NCBI RefSeq assembly: GCF_012976305.1
Contig: NZ_JABDSR010000007.1
Coordinates: forward strand, 62,001-126,000
DNA from: Peptoniphilus faecalis
GTDB lineage: Bacteria > Bacillota > Clostridia > Tissierellales > Peptoniphilaceae
DNA: 64,000 bases
Direction of reading: 5' to 3'
Both the position numbers and the translations under genes were made by a program. Shown one piece after another: positions 18,202-26,071 of this stretch (position 1 is the stretch's first letter; the number at the start of each line of letters is the position of its first letter). The notes under the pieces were generated by a model that was not told where the DNA came from, did not search any database, and worked only from the letters and a program-made list of their open reading frames with translations.

Positions 18202-18756
18202 TTACACCTCTCTGTATTTTTCTATTTCTCTTTTTTGAAATACATCTCCATTAGTATCAATTCCAACTATTACCCTTAAATTTTCGACATACAATTTTTT
18301 TATCGACTCTGTTCCCAAATCTTCATAAGCTATTACATCACAAGACTTTACTTGATTAGAAATCATAGCGGATGCACCGCCTATGCTTAAAAGATAAACT
18401 CCACCATATTTTTTGCACAAATCAGCAACATAATCGGCTCTGTCTCCCTTTCCTATCATAGCAGTAACTCCAAGTTTTAATGTCATCTCTACATATTGAT
18501 CCATTCTTGCCGAAGTTGTTGGAGCAATTGAGCCCATTGTTCTACCTGGCTTTGTAGGACAAGGCCCTGCATAAAAAATCGTCTTATCTTTTAAATCAAT
18601 TGGAAGTTCCTCTCCTTTTTCAATACATGCTTTAAATCTTTTGTGTGCAGCATCTCTAGAAGTGTATACATCTCCCGTTAAATAAACAATATCTCCTATT
18701 TTAAGTTTTTTTACATCCTCTTTTGTTAAAGGTAATTCCATATTATAAGTATTCAT
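18202..18756 (-). CDS. Class I fumarase/tartrate dehydratase beta subunit
   Basis: 184 residues. The C-terminal half of class I Fe-S hydro-lyases encoded as a separate subunit. FYAGPCPTKPGRTMGSIAPTT and the MIGKGDR motif are visible. Start taken at the ATG of MNTYNMELPL, 5 nt after GGAGG; a longer frame would overlap the alpha subunit gene. With the alpha subunit it likely interconverts malate and fumarate; L-tartrate dehydratase is the alternative. Confidence 0.9.
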   Translation of the reverse strand: MNTYNMELPLTKEDVKKLKIGDIVYLTGDVYTSRDAAHKRFKACIEKGEELPIDLKDKTIFYAGPCPTKPGRTMGSIAPTTSARMDQYVEMTLKLGVTAMIGKGDRADYVADLCKKYGGVYLLSIGGASAMISNQVKSCDVIAYEDLGTESIKKLYVENLRVIVGIDTNGDVFQKREIEKYREV

Positions 18757-18769
18757 AAAATCCTCCAAA

Positions 18770-19615
18770 TTAAATAGTTTTACATGCATGTCTACTTGCA
18801 TGACATTGAAAATTTACTGCAACTGGTAAAGCTGTAATATGACAAGGAAAATAATCAACATGAACATCTAAAGCTGTTACAACTCCTCCCATGCCAAGTG
18901 TCCCAATACCAAGTTTGTTCACTTCTTCCAATAAGTCTTCTTCTAATTTTGCATAAATTGGATTCTCATTATGACTACCTATTGGTCTAAGCAAAGATTT
19001 TTTTGCAATCTCCGTACACTTATCCATAGTTCCTCCAACGCCAACTCCAATAATCATAGGTGGACAAGCCTTTCCGCCAGCCTTTTTTACTGAATCAATT
19101 ACAAATTTTTTAACACCTTCAATCCCTTCGCCAGGTGTTAAAGTTGTAAAAGTTCCCATATTTTCACTGCCTCCACCCTTAGGCATTGCAGTTATTTTAA
19201 CTTTATCTCCCTTAACTATTTCTGTATGCACAACTGCAGGTGTATTTGTTTCTGTATTTACTCTATTTAAGGGATCTGCAACAATTGATTTTCTAAGATA
19301 TCCTTCCTCATATCCTCTTTTTACACCCTCATTTACTGCATCAATTAAATACTCACCTTCAAACTTAACATCTTGACCAATCTCTAAATAAATTACAGCC
19401 GTTCCTGTGTCATGGCAGCAGGCTATCTGCTCTTTCTTTGCATATTCAGCATTGTCTATCAGAAGCTTTAGCGTTTCTTTACTATAAGGGGATACTTCTT
19501 TTTCAAAAGCTCCTTTATATGCTTCTAAAACATTTTCACTTAATTCATAACATGCTTTCTTTACCAAATCACTTATTATTGGAATTAATTCCTCTGTGTT
19601 TATTACTCTAACCAT
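18770..19615 (-). CDS. Class I fumarase/tartrate dehydratase alpha subunit
   Basis: 281 residues with the Fe-S cluster cysteines expected for this family: CCHDTG near residue 62 and CPPMIIGVGVGG near 190, plus a further Cys near DKCTEIAKKS. PKGGGSENMGTFTTLTPGEG is a family signature. First gene of an operon with the beta subunit and the symporter, divergent from a LysR regulator. The cluster is oxygen-sensitive, consistent with an anaerobe. Confidence 0.92.
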   Translation of the reverse strand: MVRVINTEELIPIISDLVKKACYELSENVLEAYKGAFEKEVSPYSKETLKLLIDNAEYAKKEQIACCHDTGTAVIYLEIGQDVKFEGEYLIDAVNEGVKRGYEEGYLRKSIVADPLNRVNTETNTPAVVHTEIVKGDKVKITAMPKGGGSENMGTFTTLTPGEGIEGVKKFVIDSVKKAGGKACPPMIIGVGVGGTMDKCTEIAKKSLLRPIGSHNENPIYAKLEEDLLEEVNKLGIGTLGMGGVVTALDVHVDYFPCHITALPVAVNFQCHASRHACKTI

Positions 19616-19736
19616 ATCTTCCTCCTATTAAGATTAATAATAATGTTTTCCTTGATTTGATATTAGCATCCAATAGTTATATAATCAAATTAATGATATT
19701 TATGATAATATAATTAAATTTTATAAGGTGATTTAA

Positions 19737-20672
19737 ATGGAAGTTGAAAATAAGTATATTTTAAAAATTTATGAAGAAAAAAGTTTTTCAAGAGCTGCAC
19801 AAAAACTTTTTATAACACAGCCTGCCCTAAGCATAGCTGTAAAAAAAATTGAGAGTAATTTAGGAGCTCCAATATTTAATCGAGGTAAATATCCAATAGA
19901 GCCAACAGAAGTAGGAATTGTATATATTAAAGGACTAGAAAGTATATTAGAAATTGAAAAAAATACCTTAACTAAAATTAACGACATAAAGAATTTAGAG
20001 GTGGGAAGTATAGTTATAGGAGCTACAAATTATATGAATAACTTCGTTTTAGCTCCCATATTAAAAATTTTCATGGAAAAATATCCCTTTATAAAAGTGT
20101 CCTTAATAGAAAATAGCTCTCCAAAATCTTTAGAATTATTAAATGAAAATAAAATAGATCTATCCTTTAACTGCGGTGATTTAGAGCTTAATACTTATGA
20201 TTTAAACCCTGTATTTGATGACGAAGTTTTATTATGTCTTCCTAATAAAAATGTAAATAAATCTTTGTTAAAATATAGGCTTACCAAAAAAGATATAATG
20301 GATAAAAACTATTCCCAAAAAAGAGTGAAATTGTCTGATTTTGAAAATTTAAAATATATTTTATTAAACCCTTACAATAATTTATATGAAAGATCTACTG
20401 AAATGCTTAAAACGAATAAGTCGAATTATGAAATATTAATGTATGTAGATCAATTATCAACAGCTCACAGTTTATGTAAAAATGAAATAGGTGCAACTTT
20501 TATTGGCTCTTATATGCTGCCCATAGAATATAGTGAAAATGTATCTTATTTTTCTTTAGACTATAATAATTCTCATAGAAAATTTTATTCAGTTAGGAAA
20601 AAGCAAGTTTATGAAAGTTATGCTGTGAAAAATTTTATAAGAATAATGCAAAATTTCTACAACTTAAAATAA
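19737..20672 (+). CDS. LysR-family regulator divergent from fumarase
   Basis: 311 residues. The helix-turn-helix at about 14-45 (EKSFSRAAQKLFITQPALSIAVKKIE) is followed by a LysR effector domain. The 121-bp divergent region it shares with the fumarase operon suggests it controls fumarase and the symporter in response to a dicarboxylate. SD AAGGTGAT lies before the ATG. Confidence 0.87.
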   Translation: MEVENKYILKIYEEKSFSRAAQKLFITQPALSIAVKKIESNLGAPIFNRGKYPIEPTEVGIVYIKGLESILEIEKNTLTKINDIKNLEVGSIVIGATNYMNNFVLAPILKIFMEKYPFIKVSLIENSSPKSLELLNENKIDLSFNCGDLELNTYDLNPVFDDEVLLCLPNKNVNKSLLKYRLTKKDIMDKNYSQKRVKLSDFENLKYILLNPYNNLYERSTEMLKTNKSNYEILMYVDQLSTAHSLCKNEIGATFIGSYMLPIEYSENVSYFSLDYNNSHRKFYSVRKKQVYESYAVKNFIRIMQNFYNLK

Positions 20673-20677
20673 AAAAG

Positions 20678-20829
20678 TGTTGTAGAATAGATGATTGTAC
20701 TCTGCAACATCTTTTTTATCAATTATTTAAGTTTAGATATTGTGTTTTTTGTTTTTCGTGATTTCATTGCATCAAAAAAGACGAGGATTTTTCTATTCCT
20801 CGCCTTTTTATTTTAGGACTTTTGCAACA
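20678..20829 (+). repeat. MITE-like interspersed repeat, copy 2
   Basis: Same element as at 12576-12725: ends TGTTGTAGAATAG and TTTTGCAACA, with two internal terminator hairpins, including AAAGACGAGG...CCTCGCCTTTTT. It begins 5 bases after the LysR stop and separates it from the convergent hsp20. A bidirectional terminator role is likely here. Confidence 0.8.
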
Positions 20830-20900
20830 GTCCCTAAATTATTTTATTTTTTATTATTATGAATTATCTAATTTTAATCTTGAAAAATTAACTAAAAAGA

Positions 20901-21344
20901 TTATTGAATTTCAATTTTTTTGTTTTTCTTTTCTTCAGCTCTTTTAGGAATAATAATTTCTAAAATTCCTCCCTCTAGTTTCGCAGACATATTTTCTTCG
21001 TCCACATCTTTAAAGAACATTCTTCTAACCATTTTTGAAGACTTTCTTTCTTTATGAATATAATTTCTTTCCTTATTTTCTTCATTAACTTCTTCATTCT
21101 TTTCAGCTGAAATTGTAAGATTACCTTCTTCAAAGTCAACATCAATTTCATCTTTGTTGAATCCAGGAAGTTCAGCCTCTACCTTATAATCATTTTCTTC
21201 ATCGATCACATCAACTTTAAAAGTTGCAGACTTCATTGCCCTTTGAGGCGTAAAATCATCGTTAAAGAAAGAATCAATCATGTCATAAAAATCGTCAAAT
21301 CTTGTATCTCTTAAATAATTTTTTTCATATGGTCTAATACTCAT
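20901..21344 (-). CDS. Hsp20/alpha-crystallin small heat-shock protein
   Basis: 147 residues. An ATP-independent holdase that binds unfolding proteins. The alpha-crystallin domain runs from about residue 42 to 138, with AELPGFNKDEIDVDFEEGNLTI and the C-terminal LEGGILEIIIPK (I-x-I-like) segments. Its promoter carries CtsR and CIRCE-like operators. It lies downstream of the PLD-ATPase gene in the same direction with no terminator between. Confidence 0.95.
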   Translation of the reverse strand: MSIRPYEKNYLRDTRFDDFYDMIDSFFNDDFTPQRAMKSATFKVDVIDEENDYKVEAELPGFNKDEIDVDFEEGNLTISAEKNEEVNEENKERNYIHKERKSSKMVRRMFFKDVDEENMSAKLEGGILEIIIPKRAEEKKNKKIEIQ

Positions 21345-21371
21345 TTAAAACTCCCCTTTTTTATTAAATTA

Positions 21372-21398
21372 TTAGCAGCCTATTAGCTCTTCTGCTAA
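21372..21398 (-). promoter_or_regulatory. CIRCE-like HrcA operator
   Basis: TTAGCAGAA-N9-GGCTGCTAA has the 9-9-9 layout of CIRCE (consensus TTAGCACTC-N9-GAGTGCTAA). It sits just downstream of the hsp20 -10 box, within the untranslated leader, the usual position for HrcA repression. Confidence 0.72.
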
Positions 21399-21406
21399 CT
21401 ATCTTT

Positions 21407-21435
21407 AGTATAAACCTAAAGTCAAAGAATGTCAA
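21407..21435 (-). promoter_or_regulatory. Sigma-A promoter of hsp20
   Basis: TTGACA (21430-21435), exactly 17 bp, TATACT (21407-21412). Confidence 0.85.
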
Positions 21436-21442
21436 TACTTTT

Positions 21443-21459
21443 TTTGACTTTTTTTGACC
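21443..21459 (-). promoter_or_regulatory. CtsR heptad operator upstream of hsp20
   Basis: GGTCAAA-AAA-AGTCAAA matches the CtsR direct-repeat consensus (RGTCAAA-NAN-RGTCAAA). It lies 7 bp upstream of the -35 hexamer. Confidence 0.82.
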
Positions 21460-21469
21460 TTCGTTAAAA

Positions 21470-23713
21470 TTATTTTCCAAAGATTTTTTCAAGAAAGGAC
21501 TTCTTTTTATAGGGATTTTTTAATTCTATCCAGTCAAAAAATTCATCAGTATATAATCCAATATTGACTGCACCATGAACGCTATTGACGCAAACTTCTT
21601 GTGGCAATGCGTCTGCATAAATTTGTGCCGTACTCGTTCCATAATATTTATCATTTTCATTTAATTTTTTAATATTGTAATAAATATGTCCCGTATCGTC
21701 GTCGTACACAAAATCATTTTTAGAACCTAAGTAAAGATTTCTCCAATTTTCTTTGTTGCTTTCACTATCATCATTGTATTTTTTCTCTGGAAAATATCTT
21801 GGCAGTGGCATTTCTGCTTCTTCATAAATTTCTTTAAAAATTTCTCTGGAATTATATAAAAAGTCAAAGCCGCTTTCTTCTGTATAATTATCCCATTTAT
21901 AATCTGAGGAGCTTTCCAATCTCTCTGCCATTCTAAAACAAAAGTCTAAAAACAAAGTATTGTCCACATTTTCATAAATATTTTTAAAAAATTCCTTAGC
22001 TTCGGAATTTTTTGAGATCTCTCTATCAATTATTAAATAATAACTTCTTCTCCTCGCCTCTTTTGGCAGTGAATAAGATTTTGTATTGGTCGTTCCTATA
22101 AAAATTGGATAGGGTTCGTCATTTCTAACGCAAAGATTGGAAATATTTACTATAAAATCTCTTCCATAATTTGTTTTTGTGAAAAAGTCGCTATCGATTT
22201 CATCTACTAGTATGGGATTTACATTATTTTCAAGAATCCAATTTTGAATAGTATCTAGCCTTTCTCTCTTTGCCTTGTTTTGCGATTGACCTAGTAGGGC
22301 TTCCCATTGATAATAGTCGCCTTTATTTATTCCCGTAAGTTTTGACATTATAGAGAGTAAAGATGATTTTCCACTTCCTGCATCTCCACCAATTATAATA
22401 AATTGGGGTATGTCCAATCTATTTTCTTCAATTTCAAGTTTTGACCTTAATTCTTGAATAAAGGGACCAGTAAAAGTACATAGCAAACTTTCAAAAACTC
22501 TTTTTCCATAATCATCTGTATATCTATTAGAATAATTTTCAAATCCCTTTATATAATTATTTAAAACTTTTAAGGCATCTGCCAATTCTTCCTTAGTCGC
22601 TCTTTTCCCAAAGGGAATACTTATATTATTGTCGAGATCAGATATGACGAAAAGTCCAGTTTTGTTATTTTTGGTGTTTCGCAAATCAGGTCTATTGTAG
22701 AGCCCATATCTTTTTAGATTTTTATTTGCTTCTATCTTTTTTACAATAATTTTCTCTACTTTTTGCTTAACCTGATTTGTAATTATATTTTTGCTTTTTA
22801 TTTCTGGATCCTTTTTCCTTTTATTTATAATTTCATTAACAATTTCATAGGCAACATCTTCTGCAATATTTTCTTTCTTTTTCTCATTCTTGACAAATTC
22901 TCTGTCGACAGAAATGTTGTCAATCTCAGTAATAATTTTATCTTTGTATACTCCTAAAGCCAATTTGTCTCTTAGGTCGTCAATAATTTCTACGGCAGCT
23001 TTTTCTTTAATCTTTCCCAAATCATCATTAGAAATTATAAAAATTTCGTCGGCGTTTATCTCATCAATATTCTTTATATTTTTAAAATTTTTTGAATTTA
23101 TTTTTTTTAGTTCACTTGGAATATAATCACAAAGGACTTGAGACAAATTTTCTTTATAATATTTTTTATATATATTAAATAAATTTGAATCATCAAAAAT
23201 TACAATATTTTCAAATTGAGAGCTTTCTTTGTCAAAGGCTCTTTCTGATAAATTTGCAGATCCAAGTATAACTCGATTTTCGCCTTTATCATTCCACATG
23301 AGATAAAATTTTGAATGTATTATGTAAGCTGCGGATACCCAAACTTTTAAATTTCCTTTATCTAAATTAAATTTAGACTCCATGTCTAGCTCTTGATAAA
23401 ATTTAATTGGATCTCCTTCTATCTGCTCTAAAATTCTATCTTTTAAATGCTTTGCCAATTCATTAATTGAATTTTTTACCCTGTCATTGTCAATTCCAAT
23501 TACAATTTCAGAAGTTTCAAATTCCTTTAAAAATTCATTTACAAATTTAGGGGAAATGGAATAAGTTATTCCTAAAAAATGTTTATACTTTTCCTTGTCA
23601 AAAATTTTTTCAATAGATAAGTCTTCTTCTTTTCCATCTTTTAATATATGTATGGTGTTTATTTTCTTTAACCCACTATCGCTATCAAAAAAACTTAAAT
23701 TATTGTTTTCCAT
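21470..23713 (-). CDS. Phospholipase D-like / AAA ATPase fusion protein, unknown role
   Basis: 747 residues. The N-terminal part (about 40-175) has one PLD-type catalytic motif: His133 and Lys135 in IIHSKFYLMW, then GSANLSERAF at 151-160. A charged helical middle follows (about 200-350). The C-terminal ATPase has Walker A GGDAGSGKSS (442-451), Walker B ILVDEID (501-507), a sensor-1-like TTNT (541-544) and arginines 554-556. Full sequence homology is not recognised. Nuclease-ATPase pairs of this kind occur in phage defence and DNA repair; that is inference. There are only 32 bases between its start and the upstream ilvA terminator, so its own promoter is not obvious. Confidence 0.72.
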   Translation of the reverse strand: MENNNLSFFDSDSGLKKINTIHILKDGKEEDLSIEKIFDKEKYKHFLGITYSISPKFVNEFLKEFETSEIVIGIDNDRVKNSINELAKHLKDRILEQIEGDPIKFYQELDMESKFNLDKGNLKVWVSAAYIIHSKFYLMWNDKGENRVILGSANLSERAFDKESSQFENIVIFDDSNLFNIYKKYYKENLSQVLCDYIPSELKKINSKNFKNIKNIDEINADEIFIISNDDLGKIKEKAAVEIIDDLRDKLALGVYKDKIITEIDNISVDREFVKNEKKKENIAEDVAYEIVNEIINKRKKDPEIKSKNIITNQVKQKVEKIIVKKIEANKNLKRYGLYNRPDLRNTKNNKTGLFVISDLDNNISIPFGKRATKEELADALKVLNNYIKGFENYSNRYTDDYGKRVFESLLCTFTGPFIQELRSKLEIEENRLDIPQFIIIGGDAGSGKSSLLSIMSKLTGINKGDYYQWEALLGQSQNKAKRERLDTIQNWILENNVNPILVDEIDSDFFTKTNYGRDFIVNISNLCVRNDEPYPIFIGTTNTKSYSLPKEARRRSYYLIIDREISKNSEAKEFFKNIYENVDNTLFLDFCFRMAERLESSSDYKWDNYTEESGFDFLYNSREIFKEIYEEAEMPLPRYFPEKKYNDDSESNKENWRNLYLGSKNDFVYDDDTGHIYYNIKKLNENDKYYGTSTAQIYADALPQEVCVNSVHGAVNIGLYTDEFFDWIELKNPYKKKSFLEKIFGK

Positions 23714-23745
23714 TTTTCCCTCCTTAGCTTAATACTAATTTTAAT

Positions 23746-23769
23746 AAAAAGAGGGCAAACCCTCTTTTT
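23746..23769 (-). terminator. Terminator after threonine ammonia-lyase
   Basis: AAAAAGAGGG-caaa-CCCTCTTTTT, nearly symmetric, so it can act in both directions. Lies directly after the ilvA stop. Confidence 0.88.
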
Positions 23770-23770
23770 G

Positions 23771-24979
23771 TTAAAATTGTGTATCGTTGTAATTTGCTTT
23801 AAATACGTAGAAGTTTTGATTAAGTTCTGTTATTATTTGTTCTTGATGATCCTTATCCTTTGTGTCAACTACTATGCTTACTATCATAGAATCGATTGTG
23901 TCTCCCACTACATCGATGTCTTGAGCAATTTTTACTATATTTGCTCCTTCTTTTTCCAATAACTTTGTAACACGTGTCATTTCACCAGGTTGATCCTTTA
24001 ATTTAATCTTAAGTTCCATTCTTCTATTAGTCTTGTAAAGACCCTTTTCAATAACCTTTGAAACTCTTGTTACATCAATATTTCCTCCAGAAAGTACACA
24101 ACAAACTTTTTTGCCTATGTGGCTAAACTTCTTGTACATTAGAGCTGCCACAGTTGATGCTGCTGCACCTTCTGTTATAATTTTATTTTTTTCTAGAAGT
24201 GTTAGTATTGCTGATGAAATTTCTCCTTCAGTTACTAAAACTATTTCATCTACATATTCTTTAACAATATTATAAGTAATTTTTCCTGGAGTTTTTACTG
24301 CAATTCCATCTGCAATAGTTGCTCCTCCCTTTACAGTTAAAATTTTACCTTCTTTAATTGATTCATACATACTTGGAGATACTTTAGTTTGTACGCCAAT
24401 TACCTTTACATTAGGATTAATACTTTTTGCTGCAAGTGCAATTCCAGAAATAAGTCCACCGCCACCAATTGGCACTACTATTATGTCTACATCAGGGATC
24501 TTTTCTAATATTTCTAGTCCAATAGTTCCTTGACCTGCAATAACTTTTTCATCATCAAAAGGAGCAATAAAAGTCAATCCTTCTTCCTTCGAAAGTTTTG
24601 CTGCATATGCCGCTGCATCGTCAAAAGAATCCTTTATAAGTTCAACTTCTGCTCCATAATTTTTTGTAGCTTGAACTTTTGAAAGTGGTGCATGATAAGG
24701 CATACAAATAATTGATTTTATTCCTCTTTCAGTAGCAGATTTTGCCACACCTTGTGCGTGATTGCCTGCAGAACAAGCTACAACTCCCTTCTCAGCTTCT
24801 TCGTCAGTAAGCGTCGCAATTTTGTTGTAAGCTCCTCTTAATTTAAAAGAACCTGTGTCTTGCAGAACTTCAACTTTTAAATATACATCTTCACCTAAAT
24901 TAGGTGCATAAACTACTGGCGTTTCTTTAATATGACCCTTTAGTCTTTCCTTAGCATCATAAATTTCTTTTACATCCAT
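23771..24979 (-). CDS. ilvA: Threonine ammonia-lyase with C-terminal ACT domain
   Basis: 402 residues. A PLP enzyme deaminating threonine to 2-oxobutanoate. The PLP lysine is in GSFKLRGAYN (near residue 44); SAGNHAQGVA and the glycine loop IGGGGLISGIA bind PLP phosphate. The last about 75 residues (RRMELKIKLKDQPGEMTRV) form one ACT domain. This length and single ACT match the TdcB-like form common in Firmicutes. It follows DUF951 by 1 base, so it is probably cotranscribed with mscS. Confidence 0.94.
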   Translation of the reverse strand: MDVKEIYDAKERLKGHIKETPVVYAPNLGEDVYLKVEVLQDTGSFKLRGAYNKIATLTDEEAEKGVVACSAGNHAQGVAKSATERGIKSIICMPYHAPLSKVQATKNYGAEVELIKDSFDDAAAYAAKLSKEEGLTFIAPFDDEKVIAGQGTIGLEILEKIPDVDIIVVPIGGGGLISGIALAAKSINPNVKVIGVQTKVSPSMYESIKEGKILTVKGGATIADGIAVKTPGKITYNIVKEYVDEIVLVTEGEISSAILTLLEKNKIITEGAAASTVAALMYKKFSHIGKKVCCVLSGGNIDVTRVSKVIEKGLYKTNRRMELKIKLKDQPGEMTRVTKLLEKEGANIVKIAQDIDVVGDTIDSMIVSIVVDTKDKDHQEQIITELNQNFYVFKANYNDTQF

Positions 24980-24980
24980 A

Positions 24981-25205
24981 CTATTCCCCTTCTTTCTTGT
25001 GATGGACTATACTTACAAATTTATCATCTTCTAGAATTTTTCTAACCCTTTTTTCAAAATCCATACGACTCATCCAAATGAGCCTTTCGCAGCCAAGGCA
25101 CTTTAACTTTATATCGGCACCCTTTCTAACAATCTCCCATTTATTTTCACCACAAGGATGTCCTTTTTTTAAGGTTACAATATCTCCCAAATTATAATAA
25201 AGCAT
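24981..25205 (-). CDS. DUF951 family protein
   Basis: 74 residues, typical of the small DUF951 family often found beside mscS in Firmicutes. Motifs: LGDIVTLKKGHPCGENKWEI and DIKLKCLGCERLIWMSR, with three Cys. Start taken at the ATG 6 nt after GGAGG, overlapping the end of the mechanosensitive channel gene by 14 bases. Function unknown; the cysteines could bind metal. Confidence 0.9.
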   Translation of the reverse strand: MLYYNLGDIVTLKKGHPCGENKWEIVRKGADIKLKCLGCERLIWMSRMDFEKRVRKILEDDKFVSIVHHKKEGE

Positions 25206-26070
25206 CACTATCCTCCTTTTGTATCAGTTTATTTCTAACAATTGGCATTTTAATATTTTCTCTTTGCATAGTTTTTAAAATTTCTGCCCTAATTGCATAT
25301 TCAAGCTCATATTGCTCTCCCTGCTTTGTATAATAAACAAGAGTCATCTTGTATGAATCCTTAGCATTTTCAGTAACTCCCCAAAGATTTGGGCCCATCA
25401 CTATCCTAGCATCATCTTTGTATCTTTCTATTGTTCCTTTTATTTTTTCAGAAACAAAACTTGGATCGCAAGAATTATCAACGTAAAAATCAATTTTCGT
25501 CCTAACATTTGCCCTTTCCTTATTTGACACAATGGAGATGTTGCTATTTGGGATTATGTGAAGAATTTTTCCAAAGTCTCGAACCTTCGTTACTCTAAGA
25601 CCTACATCTTCAACAATGCCTTCAATTCCCTCTATCTCAACTAAATCGCCGACAGAATATTGATCTTCAAATATAATAAAAAAACCATTGATAACATCCT
25701 TTACAAGGTTTTGTGCACCAACGCCAATTGCCAAGGAAAACACACCTAGAGTTGCAAGTATAGGTGCAATAGAAATGCCAAATACACTCATAATTATTGT
25801 AACTCCAATAAAAATTAAAACAATTTTTATTATTCTTTCAAATAATTTTGTAACTGTAACAATTCTATTATAAGATCCCTTTCCCTTTATTTTATTTGAA
25901 TTTAATTGTCTATTTATAAATCTATTAATAATTTGTAAAATTATAAAAATTCCAATTATTATTGCAGCGACAACCGCAAGTCTTTGCCACGAACCAAGTC
26001 CTGCAAAGGTAGACTGAAGTGCTGCATCAGCCTCATTTGCAACAGTGTCTGTATTCTTATCTAAATTCAC
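25192..26070 (-). CDS. Small-conductance mechanosensitive channel (MscS family)
   Basis: 292 residues. Three membrane helices (about 30-160) lead into the conserved pore region (GVFSLAIGVGAQNLVKDVINGFFIIFEDQYSVGD region, about 133-166), followed by the cytoplasmic beta domain. Opens on hypo-osmotic shock to release solutes. It starts 1 base after the stop of the upstream anchored protein and overlaps DUF951, forming one operon with ilvA. Confidence 0.92.
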   Translation of the reverse strand: MNLDKNTDTVANEADAALQSTFAGLGSWQRLAVVAAIIIGIFIILQIINRFINRQLNSNKIKGKGSYNRIVTVTKLFERIIKIVLIFIGVTIIMSVFGISIAPILATLGVFSLAIGVGAQNLVKDVINGFFIIFEDQYSVGDLVEIEGIEGIVEDVGLRVTKVRDFGKILHIIPNSNISIVSNKERANVRTKIDFYVDNSCDPSFVSEKIKGTIERYKDDARIVMGPNLWGVTENAKDSYKMTLVYYTKQGEQYELEYAIRAEILKTMQRENIKMPIVRNKLIQKEDSDALL

Positions 26071-26071
26071 T

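Noticed and set aside
17678-18238. 186-codon plus-strand frame
   Set aside because: Antisense shadow of the dicarboxylate symporter gene, with no start signal.
21470-23713. Prophage remnant around the PLD-ATPase gene
   Set aside because: The ATPase part recalls phage helicases, but flanking genes are housekeeping and no integrase, structural gene or att-like repeats are visible.
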